Part shown: in pieces, positions 35,472 to 45,798 of the stretch
How the letters are laid out: each line of letters begins with the position of its first letter
Numbering within the stretch: the stretch's first letter is position 1
Origin: Pseudomonas alcaligenes
GTDB taxonomy: Bacteria > Pseudomonadota > Gammaproteobacteria > Pseudomonadales > Pseudomonadaceae
Direction: 5' to 3'
DNA length: 64,000 nt
Assembly (NCBI RefSeq): GCF_041729615.1
Contig: NZ_CP154874.1
Span: 3,703,501 to 3,767,500 of the forward strand
Notes under the pieces: model-generated
Database searches by the model: none
Seen by the model: the letters and a program-made list of their open reading frames with translations, nothing else
What the model was told of the DNA's origin: nothing
Program-made: the position numbers and the translations under genes

Positions 35472-35578
35472 GCGCCCGCCGCCGGCGGCGTCGCGTGACG
35501 TCAGGCTCGCCAATCGGGTAGAATTCCCGGCTATTTTTCGGCGGGCAGCCTGCCCGCGGCCTTTTCGAGTGTTGATCC

Positions 35579-37378
35579 GTGAGTGACCTGAGTCATATCC
35601 GCAATTTCTCCATCATCGCCCACATCGATCATGGCAAGTCGACCCTGGCCGACCGCTTCATCCAGATCTGTGGCGGTCTCTCCGACCGCGAGATGGAAGC
35701 CCAGGTCCTCGACTCCATGGACCTGGAGCGCGAGCGCGGCATCACCATCAAGGCGCACAGCGTGACCCTGCATTATCCGGCGCAGGATGGCAGGACCTAC
35801 CAGCTGAACTTCATCGATACCCCCGGCCACGTCGACTTCACCTACGAGGTGAGCCGTTCCCTGGCCGCCTGCGAGGGCGCGATCCTGGTGGTGGACGCCG
35901 GCCAGGGCGTCGAGGCGCAGTCCGTTGCCAACTGCTACACCGCCATCGAGCAGGGCCTGGAGGTCATGCCGGTGCTGAACAAGATGGACCTGCCCCAGGC
36001 TGAGCCGGAGCGGGTCAAGGACGAGATCGAGCACATCATCGGCATCGACGCCACCGACGCCGTGCCCTGCAGCGCCAAGAGTGGCATGGGTGTGATCGAC
36101 GTGCTGGAGCACCTGGTCAAGGTGATCCCGCCGCCGGAGGGCGATATCGGGGCGCCGCTGCAGGCGCTGATCATCGACTCCTGGTTCGACAACTACCTGG
36201 GGGTCGTCTCCCTGGTGCGGGTCAAGCACGGCCGGGTGAAGAAGGGTGACAAGATCCTGGTCAAGTCGACCGGCAAGATGCACCAGGTCGACAGCGTCGG
36301 CGTCTTCACGCCGAAACACACCGAGACCGCCGATCTCAAGGCCGGCGAGGTGGGCTTCATCATCGCCGGTATCAAGGACATTCACGGCGCCCCCGTGGGC
36401 GACACCCTGACCCTGTCCACCACCCCGGACGTCGATGTGCTGCCGGGCTTCAAGCGGGTCAAGCCGCAGGTCTATGCCGGCCTTTTCCCGGTCAGTTCCG
36501 ACGACTTCGAGGACTTCCGCGAAGCTCTGCAGAAGCTGACCCTGAACGACGCCGCCCTGCAGTACGAGCCGGAAAGCTCCGACGCCCTGGGCTTCGGCTT
36601 CCGCATCGGCTTCCTCGGCATGCTGCACATGGAAATCATCCAGGAGCGCCTGGAGCGCGAGTATGACCTGGACCTGATCACCACCGCGCCGACCGTGATC
36701 TTCGAAGTGGAGATGAAGAACGGCGAAACGATCTACGTCGACAACCCGTCCAAGCTGCCCGACCCGGCCGGTATCCTCGACATGCGCGAGCCGATCGTGC
36801 GCGCCAATATCCTGGTACCGCAGGAGCACCTGGGCAACGTCATCACCCTGTGCATAGAGAAGCGTGGCGTGCAGCGCGACCTGCAGTTCCTCAGCAGCCA
36901 GGTGCAGGTGTCCTACGACCTGCCGATGAACGAGGTAGTACTGGACTTCTTCGATCGCCTGAAGTCGGTGAGCCGCGGCTACGCCTCGCTGGACTACAGC
37001 TTCGATCGCTTCCAGTCGGCCAACCTGGTACGCCTGGACGTGATGATCAACGGCGAGAAGGTCGACGCCCTGGCGCTGATCGTGCATCGTGACCGTGCCC
37101 ATCAGAAGGGTCGGGTGCTGACCGAGAAGATGAAGGAGCTGATCCCGCGGCAGATGTTCGACGTGGCGATCCAGGCGGCCATCGGCGGCCAGATCATCGC
37201 CCGCACCACGGTCAAGGCGCTGCGCAAGAATGTATTGGCCAAGTGCTACGGCGGCGACGTCAGCCGTAAGAAAAAGCTGTTGGAGAAGCAGAAGGCCGGT
37301 AAGAAAAGGATGAAGCAGGTCGGCAGCGTGGAAATCCCGCAGGAAGCCTTCCTGGCCGTACTCAAGGTGGATAGCTAA
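35579..37378 (+). CDS. lepA: Elongation factor 4 (LepA)
   Basis: LepA is a ribosome-binding GTPase that affects translation and 30S biogenesis. The 599-aa protein has G1 [10 protein letters not shown]3 DTPGHVDF and G4 NKMDLPQ. Domains II, III and V and the LepA-specific C-terminal domain ending [17 protein letters not shown] follow. It starts at GTG 35579 and is five bases upstream of lepB, the usual pair. Confidence 0.98.
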   Translation: MSDLSHIRNFSIIAHIDHGKSTLADRFIQICGGLSDREMEAQVLDSMDLERERGITIKAHSVTLHYPAQDGRTYQLNFIDTPGHVDFTYEVSRSLAACEGAILVVDAGQGVEAQSVANCYTAIEQGLEVMPVLNKMDLPQAEPERVKDEIEHIIGIDATDAVPCSAKSGMGVIDVLEHLVKVIPPPEGDIGAPLQALIIDSWFDNYLGVVSLVRVKHGRVKKGDKILVKSTGKMHQVDSVGVFTPKHTETADLKAGEVGFIIAGIKDIHGAPVGDTLTLSTTPDVDVLPGFKRVKPQVYAGLFPVSSDDFEDFREALQKLTLNDAALQYEPESSDALGFGFRIGFLGMLHMEIIQERLEREYDLDLITTAPTVIFEVEMKNGETIYVDNPSKLPDPAGILDMREPIVRANILVPQEHLGNVITLCIEKRGVQRDLQFLSSQVQVSYDLPMNEVVLDFFDRLKSVSRGYASLDYSFDRFQSANLVRLDVMINGEKVDALALIVHRDRAHQKGRVLTEKMKELIPRQMFDVAIQAAIGGQIIARTTVKALRKNVLAKCYGGDVSRKKKLLEKQKAGKKRMKQVGSVEIPQEAFLAVLKVDS

Positions 37379-37383
37379 TCCCT

Positions 37384-38235
37384 ATGTCGTTCAACTTCCC
37401 GCTGATTCTGGTCATCGCCGTTGCGGTTTGCGGTGCGTTAGCCCTGCTTGATCTGCTGTTGCTGGCGCCGCGGCGACGGGCCGCCATCGCCACCTACGAA
37501 GGCCAGGTCGGTGAGCCGGACGAGCAGGTTCTGCAACGCCTGAACAAGGAGCCCTTGCTGGTCGAGTACGGCAAGTCCTTCTTCCCGGTGCTGGCCATCG
37601 TCCTGGTGCTGCGCTCCTTCCTGCTTGAGCCGTTCCAGATTCCCTCGGGCTCGATGAAGCCGACCCTGGAGGTGGGCGACTTCATCCTGGTCAACAAGTT
37701 CGCCTATGGCATCCGTCTGCCTGTGGTGGATACCAAGATCGTCGAGGTCGGCGATCCGCAGCGTGGCGACGTGATGGTGTTCCGCTACCCGAGCAATCCG
37801 AGCATCAACTACATCAAGCGCGTGGTGGGCCTGCCGGGCGACCGTATCAGCTACACCCAGGGCAAGCGCTTGCTGGTCAACGGCACTCCGGTGGCGGAAA
37901 GCCTGATCGGCGAAGAACCGGGTTCCCTGGGGCGGGCGCTGCTGTTCAGGGAGAAGCTGGGCGAGGTGGAGCACATGATTCGCAAGCAGCTGCACCGCAA
38001 TATCCAGCCCGGCGACGAGTGGGTGGTGCCCCAGGGGCACTACTTCATGATGGGCGACAACCGCGACGATTCCAACGACAGCCGCTACTGGAACGATGCT
38101 CATATCCCGAAGGAGGAGTGGGGCATGGTTCCGGACCGCAACATCGTCGGCAAGGCCTTTGCCGTGTGGATGAGCTGGCCCGATCCCAAGCTGCGCAGCC
38201 TGCCGCACTTTTCCCGGGTCGGCCTGATCCGCTGA
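37384..38235 (+). CDS. lepB: Signal peptidase I (LepB)
   Basis: LepB cleaves signal peptides of exported proteins at the outer face of the inner membrane. The 283-aa protein has two N-terminal membrane helices. The catalytic Ser90 is in PSGSMKPTL and Lys145 in YIKRVVGLPGD; box E is MGDNRDDSNDSRYW. These match E. coli numbering for the dyad. Confidence 0.98.
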   Translation: MSFNFPLILVIAVAVCGALALLDLLLLAPRRRAAIATYEGQVGEPDEQVLQRLNKEPLLVEYGKSFFPVLAIVLVLRSFLLEPFQIPSGSMKPTLEVGDFILVNKFAYGIRLPVVDTKIVEVGDPQRGDVMVFRYPSNPSINYIKRVVGLPGDRISYTQGKRLLVNGTPVAESLIGEEPGSLGRALLFREKLGEVEHMIRKQLHRNIQPGDEWVVPQGHYFMMGDNRDDSNDSRYWNDAHIPKEEWGMVPDRNIVGKAFAVWMSWPDPKLRSLPHFSRVGLIR

Positions 38236-38324
38236 CGAGTCGAATCTGTGCGGCGCTGTTCAATCGAGCGGCGCCTGCCTATATATAGTCACGACAGCAC
38301 AATAACTCTGAAAATTGGGGTCGC

Positions 38325-38702
38325 ATGATGGTTACGCATTCGCAGAAAGGTATGTCCCTGCTCGGCTGGCTCATGGTGCTGGCGCTGGTAGCATTCTTTG
38401 CCAGTACGGCATTCAAGATGCTTCCGCACTACATGGACTATATGGCCATGGAGAAGATGATTACCGAGGTGGAGAAAGATCCCTCGCTGGAGATATCCAC
38501 CGTCAATGCCTTCTATGAACATATGCAGAAAGGCATGCAGGTTAACAACATCCGAGATATCAACTTGAAAGAAGCAGTGACGATCAAGCTGGAAGACAGG
38601 GACTTTCAGGTTCATCTCAGTTATGAGAAGCGCGAGTCGCTGATCCAGAATCTCGACCTGGTAGCCAGGTTCGATAAAGAATTTCGTGTCCGCGCCCAGT
38701 GA
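38325..38702 (+). CDS. DUF4845 membrane protein
   Basis: The 125-aa protein has a pilin-like N-terminal helix ([18 protein letters not shown]) and a small periplasmic domain. Genes of this kind lie between lepB and rnc in Pseudomonas. The reported family function is unknown. Its stop overlaps the rnc GTG. Confidence 0.88.
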   Translation: MMVTHSQKGMSLLGWLMVLALVAFFASTAFKMLPHYMDYMAMEKMITEVEKDPSLEISTVNAFYEHMQKGMQVNNIRDINLKEAVTIKLEDRDFQVHLSYEKRESLIQNLDLVARFDKEFRVRAQ

Positions 38703-39388
38703 GCCAGTCCCTCTCCCGCCTCGAGCGCCAGCTCGGCCATAGTTTCCAGAACCAGGAGCTGATGCTCCTGGCCCTGACCCATCGCAGCTTTGCCGGGCGC
38801 AACAACGAGCGTCTGGAGTTCCTCGGCGACGCCATTCTCAATTTCGTGGCCGGCGAGGCGCTGTTCGAGCGTTTCCCGCAGGCGCGCGAGGGCCAGCTAT
38901 CGCGTCTGCGTGCGCGGCTGGTCAAGGGCGAGACCCTGGCCGTGCTGGCTCGCGGTTTCGAGTTGGGCGAATACCTGCGCCTGGGCTCGGGTGAGCTGAA
39001 AAGTGGCGGTTTCCGCCGCGAGTCGATCCTCGCCGACGCCCTCGAGGCGCTGATCGGCGCCATCTACCTGGATGCCGGCATGGATGTGGCGCGCGAGCGG
39101 GTGCTGGCCTGGCTGGCCAACGAACTGGACAGCCTGACCCTGGTCGATACCAACAAGGATCCCAAGACCCGCCTGCAGGAGTTCCTCCAGTCGCGCGCCG
39201 TCGAGCTGCCGCGCTACGAGGTGGTGGATATCCAGGGCGAACCGCATTGCCGTACCTTCTTCGTCCAGTGCGAAGTGGCCCTATTGAACGACAAGACCCA
39301 GGGGCAGGGCGCCAGCCGGCGCATCGCCGAGCAGGTCGCCGCCGCCGCCGCGCTGGTGGCGCTGGGTGTGGAGAACAGTCATGACTGA
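38699..39388 (+). CDS. rnc: Ribonuclease III
   Basis: RNase III cuts double-stranded RNA in rRNA precursors and other transcripts. The 229-aa protein has the signature [12 protein letters not shown] with the metal-binding Glu and Asp, a second acidic motif [13 protein letters not shown], and a C-terminal double-stranded-RNA-binding domain ending [14 protein letters not shown]. It starts at GTG 38699 and overlaps era by eight bases. Confidence 0.98.
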   Translation: MSQSLSRLERQLGHSFQNQELMLLALTHRSFAGRNNERLEFLGDAILNFVAGEALFERFPQAREGQLSRLRARLVKGETLAVLARGFELGEYLRLGSGELKSGGFRRESILADALEALIGAIYLDAGMDVARERVLAWLANELDSLTLVDTNKDPKTRLQEFLQSRAVELPRYEVVDIQGEPHCRTFFVQCEVALLNDKTQGQGASRRIAEQVAAAAALVALGVENSHD

Positions 39389-40283
39389 TGCACCCGTGAG
39401 CCGTTGTGGCTATGTCGCCATCGTCGGTCGCCCCAATGTGGGCAAGTCGACCCTGCTCAACCATATCCTCGGGCAGAAGCTGGCGATCACCTCGCGCAAG
39501 CCGCAGACCACCCGCCACAACATGCTCGGCATCAAGACCGAGGGCGAGGTGCAGGCCGTCTATGTCGACACGCCCGGTTTGCACAAGCACAACGACAAGG
39601 CGCTCAATCGCTACATGAACCGCAGCGCCTCGACCGCCCTCAAGGACGTCGACGTGGTGGTGTTCGTGGTCGACCGTACCCGCTGGACCGACGAGGATCA
39701 GCTGGTGCTGGAGAAGGTCCAGCACGTGAAGTGCCCGATCCTGCTGGCGGTGAACAAGGCCGACCGCCTGGAAGACAAGAGCGAGTTGCTGCCGCATCTG
39801 GAGTGGCTGGCCACGCAGCTGCCGCAGGCCGAGGTGGTGCCCATCTCCGCCCTGCATGGGCAGAACCTGGATACCCTGGAGCGCCTGGTTGCCGAGAACC
39901 TGCCGGAATCCGAGCACTTCTACCCGGAAGACCAGATTACCGATCGCTCCAGCCGTTTTCTCGCTGCCGAGTTGATCCGCGAGAAGATCATGCGCCAGCT
40001 CGGCGCCGAGTTGCCCTACCAGATCACCGTGGAGATCGAGGAGTTCAAGCAGGAGGGCCGCATCCTGCACATCCACGGCCTGATCCTGGTAGAGCGTGAC
40101 GGGCAGAAGAAGATCATCATCGGTGACAAGGGTGAGCGCATCAAACGCATCGGTCAGGAGGCGCGCAAGGACATGGAAACCATGTTCGACTCCAAGGTGA
40201 TGCTCAACCTCTGGGTCAAGGTGAAGGGCGGCTGGTCCGATGACGAGCGCGCGCTGCGGTCGCTGGGCTACACCGACTTCTGA
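39381..40283 (+). CDS. era: GTPase Era
   Basis: Era binds the 3' end of 16S rRNA and helps 30S maturation. The 300-aa protein has G1 GRPNVGKS, G3 DTPG, G4 NKAD, and the C-terminal KH domain with [22 protein letters not shown] 39381 lies inside the rnc 3' end, so the two are coupled. Confidence 0.98.
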   Translation: MTDAPVSRCGYVAIVGRPNVGKSTLLNHILGQKLAITSRKPQTTRHNMLGIKTEGEVQAVYVDTPGLHKHNDKALNRYMNRSASTALKDVDVVVFVVDRTRWTDEDQLVLEKVQHVKCPILLAVNKADRLEDKSELLPHLEWLATQLPQAEVVPISALHGQNLDTLERLVAENLPESEHFYPEDQITDRSSRFLAAELIREKIMRQLGAELPYQITVEIEEFKQEGRILHIHGLILVERDGQKKIIIGDKGERIKRIGQEARKDMETMFDSKVMLNLWVKVKGGWSDDERALRSLGYTDF

Positions 40284-40287
40284 CCCC

Positions 40288-40986
40288 ATGCTCTCCGGCG
40301 CGTTTCCGGCCTTCGTCCTGCACAGCCGGCCCTATAAGGAAACCAGCGCGCTGGTCGACTTCCTCACGCCCGAGGGACGCCTGCGCGCCGTGCTGCGCGC
40401 TGCGCGGGGCAGGGCAGGCAGCCTGGCGCGACCTTTCGCTCCGCTGGAGTTGGAGCTGCGCGGGCGTGGCGAGCTGAAGAACGTCGCCCGCCTGGAGTCT
40501 TCCGGCATCGCGCACTGGCTGCAGGGGCAGACCCTGTATAGCGGCATGTACCTGAACGAGCTGCTGCTGCGCCTGTTGCCGGCCGAGGATGCTCATCCCG
40601 CCCTGTTCGATCACTATGCCCTGACCCTCCAGGCGCTGGCCGCCGACCCGCCGCTGGAGCCGCTGCTGCGCGCCTTCGAATGGCGCCTGCTGGACGAGCT
40701 GGGCTATGGTTTCGCTCTGGATGTCGATATCGCCGGCCAGCCGATCGCCCCTGATGGCCTCTATCGCCTGCTGCCGGACGCTGGCCTGGAACCGGTGGGC
40801 CAGCTGCAGCCTGGCCTGTTCCAGGGTGCCGATCTGCTGGCCATGGCCGAGGCGGACTGGAGCTCCGCCGGCGCCCTGGCCGCGGCCAAGCGCCTGATGC
40901 GCCAGGCCCTGGCCCCCCATTTGGGCGGTCGACCCCTGGTCAGCCGCGAACTCTTCATGACTCTCAAGGAACCTGCCCGTGACTGA
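40288..40986 (+). CDS. recO: DNA repair protein RecO
   Basis: RecO loads RecA on gapped DNA with RecF and RecR. The 232-aa protein has the N-terminal OB fold ([19 protein letters not shown]) and the helical C-terminal domain. It lacks the zinc Cys cluster found in some families, as usual for Pseudomonas. ATG 40288 lies four bases after the era stop, and the 3' end overlaps pdxJ by eight bases. Confidence 0.95.
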   Translation: MLSGAFPAFVLHSRPYKETSALVDFLTPEGRLRAVLRAARGRAGSLARPFAPLELELRGRGELKNVARLESSGIAHWLQGQTLYSGMYLNELLLRLLPAEDAHPALFDHYALTLQALAADPPLEPLLRAFEWRLLDELGYGFALDVDIAGQPIAPDGLYRLLPDAGLEPVGQLQPGLFQGADLLAMAEADWSSAGALAAAKRLMRQALAPHLGGRPLVSRELFMTLKEPARD

Positions 40987-41725
40987 AGCCAACCGTATCT
41001 TCCTCGGCGTCAACATCGACCACGTCGCCACCCTGCGCCAGGCCCGCGGCACCCGCTACCCGGACCCGGTCAAGGCCGCGCTGGATGCCGAGGAGGCCGG
41101 CGCCGACGGCATCACCGTGCACCTGCGCGAAGATCGCCGGCACATCCAGGAGCGCGACGTGCTGCTGCTCAAGGAAGTGCTGCAGACGCGCATGAACTTC
41201 GAGATGGGGGTCACCGACTTCATGCTCGACTTTGCCGAGCGCATCCGTCCCGAACACGTCTGCCTGGTGCCCGAGACCCGCCAGGAGCTGACCACCGAGG
41301 GCGGCCTGGATGTGGCCGGCCAGGAGGCGCGCATCCTGGCGGCGGTGCAGCGCCTGGCCAGGCTCGGCTGCGAGGTGTCGCTGTTCATCGATGCCGAGGA
41401 GCGGCAGATCGAGGCGGCCCGGCGCATCGGTGCGCCGGCCATCGAACTGCACACTGGTCGCTATGCCGATGCGCACACGCCCGAGGAGGCTGCTCGTGAG
41501 CTGGCACGCATCCGCGATGGCGTGGCCTGTGGCCTGGCCCATGGCCTGATCGTCAATGCCGGCCACGGCCTGCACTACCACAACGTCGAGCCGGTGGCGG
41601 CGATTGCCGGGGTGCACGAGCTGAACATCGGTCATGCCATCGTCGCTCATGCCCTGTTCGTCGGTTTCAAGGGGGCGGTGGCCGAGATGAAGCAACTGAT
41701 CGTCGCGGCTGCCGCGCGTGGTTGA
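40979..41725 (+). CDS. pdxJ: Pyridoxine 5'-phosphate synthase PdxJ
   Basis: PdxJ joins deoxyxylulose 5-phosphate and amino-acetone phosphate to make pyridoxine 5'-phosphate. The 248-aa TIM barrel has [15 protein letters not shown] near the N-terminus, the HLREDRRHI motif, and the C-terminal [12 protein letters not shown]. It is the last gene of the lepA-to-pdxJ run and ends three bases before a convergent gene. Confidence 0.97.
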   Translation: MTEANRIFLGVNIDHVATLRQARGTRYPDPVKAALDAEEAGADGITVHLREDRRHIQERDVLLLKEVLQTRMNFEMGVTDFMLDFAERIRPEHVCLVPETRQELTTEGGLDVAGQEARILAAVQRLARLGCEVSLFIDAEERQIEAARRIGAPAIELHTGRYADAHTPEEAARELARIRDGVACGLAHGLIVNAGHGLHYHNVEPVAAIAGVHELNIGHAIVAHALFVGFKGAVAEMKQLIVAAAARG

Positions 41726-41728
41726 GGT

Positions 41729-42481
41729 CTAGTGCGCGTTGAGCGCGTGTTCGCGGTGGCTGCGCAGGATGCGCGCATAGGTGCCGTTGTCGCGCAGCCG
41801 GCGTAGCGAAGCGTCGAACTGCGCGATCAGCTCCCTGGCCCCCGGGCGATTGCGCGGCACGATCAGGTGCAGGCTGTTGCGCGCCAGGGTCGCCCGGGAT
41901 TCGCGCAGTGCATCGACGCCCAGGCCGGCCTGGCGGATGGCGCGCTGGCCGAGCAGGTCGTCGGCCACGAAGAAGTCGTCGCGGCCCAGGGCGATCAGCC
42001 TGGCGCAGGTGCTGAGGTCCTGAGGCTCATGGCGCTGCAGGCGACCTGACTGCAGCAGTGGCAGCAGAGGCTTTGGCGGTTGCCAGCCGAGCGGCAGGCA
42101 CAGGCGCTTGTCACTCAGCTGGTCAGGCTCCAGGGGCTGGTCGCTGCGGCTGAAGACTTTCTGGGTGGTTTCGTAGAGCGCTGCGGAGTAGAGGAATTCG
42201 GCCTCGCGCTCCGCCGAGGGCAGATAGGGGAAGGTGGCATCGAACTGGCCCTTGAGCGTGGCCTGGTAGCCGCGTTTCCAGGGCAGCCAGGCCAGTTGGG
42301 GCTGGTGGTTCGCCTCGTGCAACGCCAGCAGGACCAGCTCGGTGAGCATGCCGCCATTGGGCAGTGCCTGCCCGGTGAAGGGTGGGTACTGATCACCGGT
42401 CACCAGTTTCAGCGGTGCGGCGCTTGAAGTTCCGGCGCATAGCAGCAGAAGTGCCGCCAGCGCTTGCGGGCAAATTCTCAT
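41729..42481 (-). CDS. Orphan periplasmic solute-binding protein (SBP_bac_3 type)
   Basis: The 250-aa protein has a signal peptide (MRICPQALAALLLLCAG to SSA). The core is LKLVTGDQYPPFTGQALPNGG, then the Pro-Trp-Lys-Arg-Gly-Tyr element (LPWKRGYQAT) and the hinge region. There is no transport gene beside it. It resembles the other two orphan binding proteins of this window in layout. Ligand is unknown. Confidence 0.85.
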   Translation of the reverse strand: MRICPQALAALLLLCAGTSSAAPLKLVTGDQYPPFTGQALPNGGMLTELVLLALHEANHQPQLAWLPWKRGYQATLKGQFDATFPYLPSAEREAEFLYSAALYETTQKVFSRSDQPLEPDQLSDKRLCLPLGWQPPKPLLPLLQSGRLQRHEPQDLSTCARLIALGRDDFFVADDLLGQRAIRQAGLGVDALRESRATLARNSLHLIVPRNRPGARELIAQFDASLRRLRDNGTYARILRSHREHALNAH

Positions 42482-42542
42482 GAGCTCTGACGGGCCTTGG
42501 GTCTGTACGGCCCAGGGCCGCCAGAGTCAGTCTAGCCTTGGT

Positions 42543-43097
42543 TCACATCATTTTGCGCAGCTGGTGCAGGCGATGCTGCAGGCTGACGGCCCAGCCGGGA
42601 CTGGCCTGGCCGGTACCGGCCAGCTCCAGGCGCGGGTGCCGGGCGATCGTCTGGTTGAGGATGGGCTCCTGGGCCGCGCTGACATCCACGAAGAACAGAT
42701 GCTTGCCTTCGTGCAGCCTGTCGGCGAAGCGGCGGAAGACTTCGTTGGGGCGTTGCAGGCCGAACAGGCTGCCTTCCCAGAGGCTGAAGCCGAACAGGGC
42801 GGCGGCGAGGAAGAGGAAGGGAATCCAGCCTGCCGGGCTGCTGGTCCAGTCGTTCAGCCAGGCCAGCAACAGCACCAGTGCGGCCAGTGCCAGCCCGACC
42901 AGGCTGCCGATGCGCCCGGAGTGGACGATGTCCTGCTTGAGTATCGAGGGCACGTCGTGCAGATGGTGCTGCTCCACTTCCGCGTCCCGCTCGCTCAGCA
43001 CATGAATCTGCTCGGTGGCGATGCCGCCGGCTTCGAGCTCGCTTTCCAGCTTCTCCAGGTCGTCCAGGTTGTCGCTGATGTAGTAATGCCGGTTCAT
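42543..43097 (-). CDS. Two-helix membrane protein of unknown function
   Basis: The 184-aa protein starts MNRHYYISDNLDDLEKLESEL, an amphipathic N-terminal domain with strand-helix-strand character (IHVLSERDAEVEQHHLHDV). Two membrane helices follow (LVGLALAALVLLLAWL and WIPFLFLAAALFGFSLW) and then a cytoplasmic C-terminal part. The start at 43097 follows GGGAGG; an upstream in-frame extension is a shadow of the diguanylate cyclase gene. The layout resembles glycine-zipper-free small stress proteins of Pseudomonas. I do not recognise a named family. Confidence 0.75.
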   Translation of the reverse strand: MNRHYYISDNLDDLEKLESELEAGGIATEQIHVLSERDAEVEQHHLHDVPSILKQDIVHSGRIGSLVGLALAALVLLLAWLNDWTSSPAGWIPFLFLAAALFGFSLWEGSLFGLQRPNEVFRRFADRLHEGKHLFFVDVSAAQEPILNQTIARHPRLELAGTGQASPGWAVSLQHRLHQLRKMM

Positions 43098-43150
43098 CGC
43101 ACACCTCCCATCGTTGCGGACCGGTTCCCCCGAGCGGTCGTGGTTGACCT

Positions 43151-44179
43151 CTACAGTGTAGTCAGGTCCAGGCCGGCCGGGCTGGTCCGGCCGTCGTCGA
43201 TGATGATGCGGTCGCGCCCCTCGCTCTTGGCCCGGTACAGGCACTGGTCGGCGCGCTGCAGCCACAGGCTCCAGGGCTCGTCCTGGCGCAGCAGGGCGCC
43301 GCCGATGGATACCGTCACCGCCCCGCCGGGGCCGCGCAGGTTGTCGCGCACGCTCTGCAGCAGGTGCCGCGCCGCGGCTTCCAGGCCCTTGGCATCGCTG
43401 TCCGGCAGGAGCAGTAGGAACTCCTCGCCGCCAAAGCGGAACAGCCGGTCTTCCTGGCGCGAGCCGGCCTTGATCAGCTGGACGAAGTCCACCAGTACCT
43501 GGTCGCCGGCGTGGTGGCCGTAGAGGTCGTTGATCTGCTTGAAGTGGTCCAGGTCCATTGCCAGTACGCCATAGGGGCGGCCGTGACGGCGCTTGCTGGC
43601 GACGGCGATCTTCAGTTCCTCGTTCATCGCCCGGCGGTTGCGCGCCCCGGTAAGCGGGTCCTGGATGGCCAGCAGTTGCAGCTGGTCGCGCTGGGTGCGG
43701 GTGCGGTAGGCGAAGATGAAGGTCAGCACGCCGGCCATGGCGTTGGTCACCAGGAAAGAGACCATCTGGTAGTGGCTGTCGAACACGCTGCCGGGCACCC
43801 AGAGGGCGTGGCCGACCAGGCCGGCCAGTACCAGCAGGGTGGCGACTATCGCCTTGCCCGGCGAGACCATGAAGAAGTTGAAGAGGATCAGCGGGTAGAT
43901 CCAGAACAGGCCGTTGACCCCCAGGTTGATGGCGATCAGCGTGGCGCCCACGGAGAAGACTCCGGCCAGGTACAGGCCGGGTTTTTCCGTGTCGCCGGTG
44001 CGCCAGGCGTAGACCACGGCGGCCAGGGTCGACAGCACTATGATGGTATCGGCGATGCCTACCAGGTAATTGCCCTGCAGCAGGCGATAGATGGCATAGG
44101 GCGTGATGCCGAGCACGCCGATGATGCCCATCAGGGTGATGATGGATAGCTGGAAGTTGTTGCGCAGTCGCTTGAACAT
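43151..44179 (-). CDS. Membrane-bound diguanylate cyclase (GGDEF)
   Basis: The 342-aa protein has five or six membrane helices in the first 160 residues, like MASE-type sensors, and a GGDEF domain at the C-terminus. The active-site motif is FGGEEF, with substrate-binding residues DLDHFKQIND. The product-inhibition I-site is RQED, placed five residues upstream. It should therefore make c-di-GMP and be feedback-inhibited. The signal sensed is unknown. Confidence 0.93.
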   Translation of the reverse strand: MFKRLRNNFQLSIITLMGIIGVLGITPYAIYRLLQGNYLVGIADTIIVLSTLAAVVYAWRTGDTEKPGLYLAGVFSVGATLIAINLGVNGLFWIYPLILFNFFMVSPGKAIVATLLVLAGLVGHALWVPGSVFDSHYQMVSFLVTNAMAGVLTFIFAYRTRTQRDQLQLLAIQDPLTGARNRRAMNEELKIAVASKRRHGRPYGVLAMDLDHFKQINDLYGHHAGDQVLVDFVQLIKAGSRQEDRLFRFGGEEFLLLLPDSDAKGLEAAARHLLQSVRDNLRGPGGAVTVSIGGALLRQDEPWSLWLQRADQCLYRAKSEGRDRIIIDDGRTSPAGLDLTTL

Positions 44180-44278
44180 CAGCGCTTTCTCGGGCCTTGG
44201 GCTCCGCTTGTTGTTATGCGGTCAAGGATGCAGCGCTTTGAATCAATCGGCAAGGAACTGCTAGGCAAAGTGCCAGTA

Positions 44279-44461
44279 TTATTTCTTGCCCAGGGTGATC
44301 TGGCGGCTGGGGGTGCCCCAAGTCTGGCCGCTGACGCCCTTGGCGATCTGCTGGATCTCGCCACCGGAGTTGAGGAAGGCGGCGACTTGCGCTTCGAGGG
44401 ATTCGCGGGTTTCCACGGCCGGTTGTGGCTTGGGCTGCTGGGTGGACTTCTTGACGCGCAT
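44279..44461 (-). CDS. 60-aa protein with a SutA-like FLxxGGxxQxI motif
   Basis: The small protein has a basic N-terminus (MRVKKSTQQPKPQ), a short helix (SLEAQVAAFLNSGGEIQQI) and a basic tail ending TLGKK. The FLNSGGEIQQI segment recalls the FLSRGGKVQEI-like segment of the RNA-polymerase-binding protein SutA of P. aeruginosa; this is from memory and only a short match. It has no signal peptide. Function is uncertain. Confidence 0.65.
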   Translation of the reverse strand: MRVKKSTQQPKPQPAVETRESLEAQVAAFLNSGGEIQQIAKGVSGQTWGTPSRQITLGKK

Positions 44462-44507
44462 GGTTCCCCCTGAGGAATCGTTGGATGACTGAGCGAAATG
44501 GCGGGGA

Positions 44508-44533
44508 TAAAAAAACCGGCCCGTAGGCCGGTT
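44508..44533 (-). terminator. Terminator of the cold-shock gene
   Basis: The stem AACCGGCC / GGCCGGTT with a 4-base loop is followed on the minus strand by T7, 19 bp past the stop of the csp gene. Confidence 0.9.
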
Positions 44534-44551
44534 CCTTTACGGGCGAGAAGA

Positions 44552-44761
44552 TCAGATGACCTGAACTTCGTCAGCCTGCATGCCTTTCTGGCCTTGAACG
44601 GCGATGAAGGAAACCTGCTGGCCTTCCTTCAGGCTCTTGAAGCCGCTGCTCTGGATGGAGCGGTAGTGCACGAACAGGTCGGCGCCGCTTTCCGGAGTGA
44701 TGAAGCCGAAGCCTTTCTCATCGTTGAACCACTTGACGGTGCCGGTTTGACGTACGGACAT
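44552..44761 (-). CDS. Cold-shock protein (CspA family)
   Basis: The 69-aa protein is a single cold-shock domain that binds single-stranded RNA and DNA. RNP1 is KGFGFITP and RNP2 LFVHY; the start is [18 protein letters not shown] at 44761 is the standard start and follows GGAGAC. Its leader is long and untranslated (up to the EndA stop at 44941), as is common for csp genes with RNA-based control. Confidence 0.95.
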   Translation of the reverse strand: MSVRQTGTVKWFNDEKGFGFITPESGADLFVHYRSIQSSGFKSLKEGQQVSFIAVQGQKGMQADEVQVI

Positions 44762-44940
44762 GGGATGTCTCCTTGAACAAAGTGAACATGGCGCTGGAAC
44801 TGCCCAGACCATGACTGAGTGCAAAGAGCGAAGAAACCGAGGGTCGGAGCCATGACACATGCAGCACAGTCCGATCACACTACAGGGAAAGGGCCCAATC
44901 GCCTAATGATTTCTGCTTTTTTCCGGTAAACGGCGGGCTT

Positions 44941-45630
44941 TCAGGGGCAGCGGCGCAGGTCGACGGCGCCGACGAAAGGGTTGCCCCAGCCCATGATGCA
45001 GGCAATGCGCTGGTTGCGTTGGCGCTCCCAGGGCTGCACCGGGTAGTGCCGGCTCCAAGCCGTGAACAGCTGGCGTTCCTGCCTCGACAGGCGCAGGCCA
45101 TAACGCTGACTCATGTAGAAGTAGGTGCGCGCGATCATGCCGCGTACCCGCGGGCGCGGCATCGCCTTGCCGGCCTCGAAGTCTACCACCATCGGGCAGG
45201 CGCCATACTGGCTCGGCTGCTGTGGCAGCCAGGCGAAGGGCAGGTTGCTGCGGTCGCCGTTGATCTCGCCGATGCTCGGCACCAGGTTGAACAGGTCCGC
45301 CTCGGCCTGGCGGAAGGTCGCGTCGTGGCGGGCACAGTGCGCGCGCCCGCCCTGCTGCCAGCAGCGGCGCTGGTGGCCGATGACCCAGGCCGGTACCAGG
45401 TGTTCCCATTCGATGCGGGCGGCGCGCTGCGGGTTCTTGCGCGGCCGGTAGCCGCAGCTGTGCAGGTCGACCCGCTTGCCGCTATAGCGGCAGCCGCAAT
45501 AGAACTCCAGCGACTGCGGGGCATAGAGCCGCCAGGCGATCTTCTTGGCTTCGCTGAAGGTGCGCGGTGGGGCGGCGAGGGCGGACAGGGCGAAACAGCA
45601 GAACAACAGCAGGGCACAGCGCATGGGCAT
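44941..45630 (-). CDS. Endonuclease I family nuclease
   Basis: The 229-aa protein has a signal peptide (MPMRCALLLFCCFALSALA) and the endonuclease I fold: the active-site motif ARIEWEHLVPAW, then LVPSIGEINGDRSNLPF. Several Cys pairs suggest a periplasmic or secreted, disulphide-bonded enzyme. ATG 45624 is an alternative start. Endonuclease I degrades DNA in the periplasm or outside the cell. It is divergent from the PP2C gene. Confidence 0.9.
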   Translation of the reverse strand: MPMRCALLLFCCFALSALAAPPRTFSEAKKIAWRLYAPQSLEFYCGCRYSGKRVDLHSCGYRPRKNPQRAARIEWEHLVPAWVIGHQRRCWQQGGRAHCARHDATFRQAEADLFNLVPSIGEINGDRSNLPFAWLPQQPSQYGACPMVVDFEAGKAMPRPRVRGMIARTYFYMSQRYGLRLSRQERQLFTAWSRHYPVQPWERQRNQRIACIMGWGNPFVGAVDLRRCP

Positions 45631-45798
45631 GGATACGGCATCCCGAAAAGCGCCGCATCATACCGATCGCTACGTGCCTGCCAATCGTGGCACGGCGCTG
45701 GCCAGGCTCGACTGCTTAACAGTTCCACCGCCTCGGGCTGACAGGCGGGGCGCGGCGCAGCATCATGCACGCCAGTGCAACAAGCGAGGTAATCAGCA

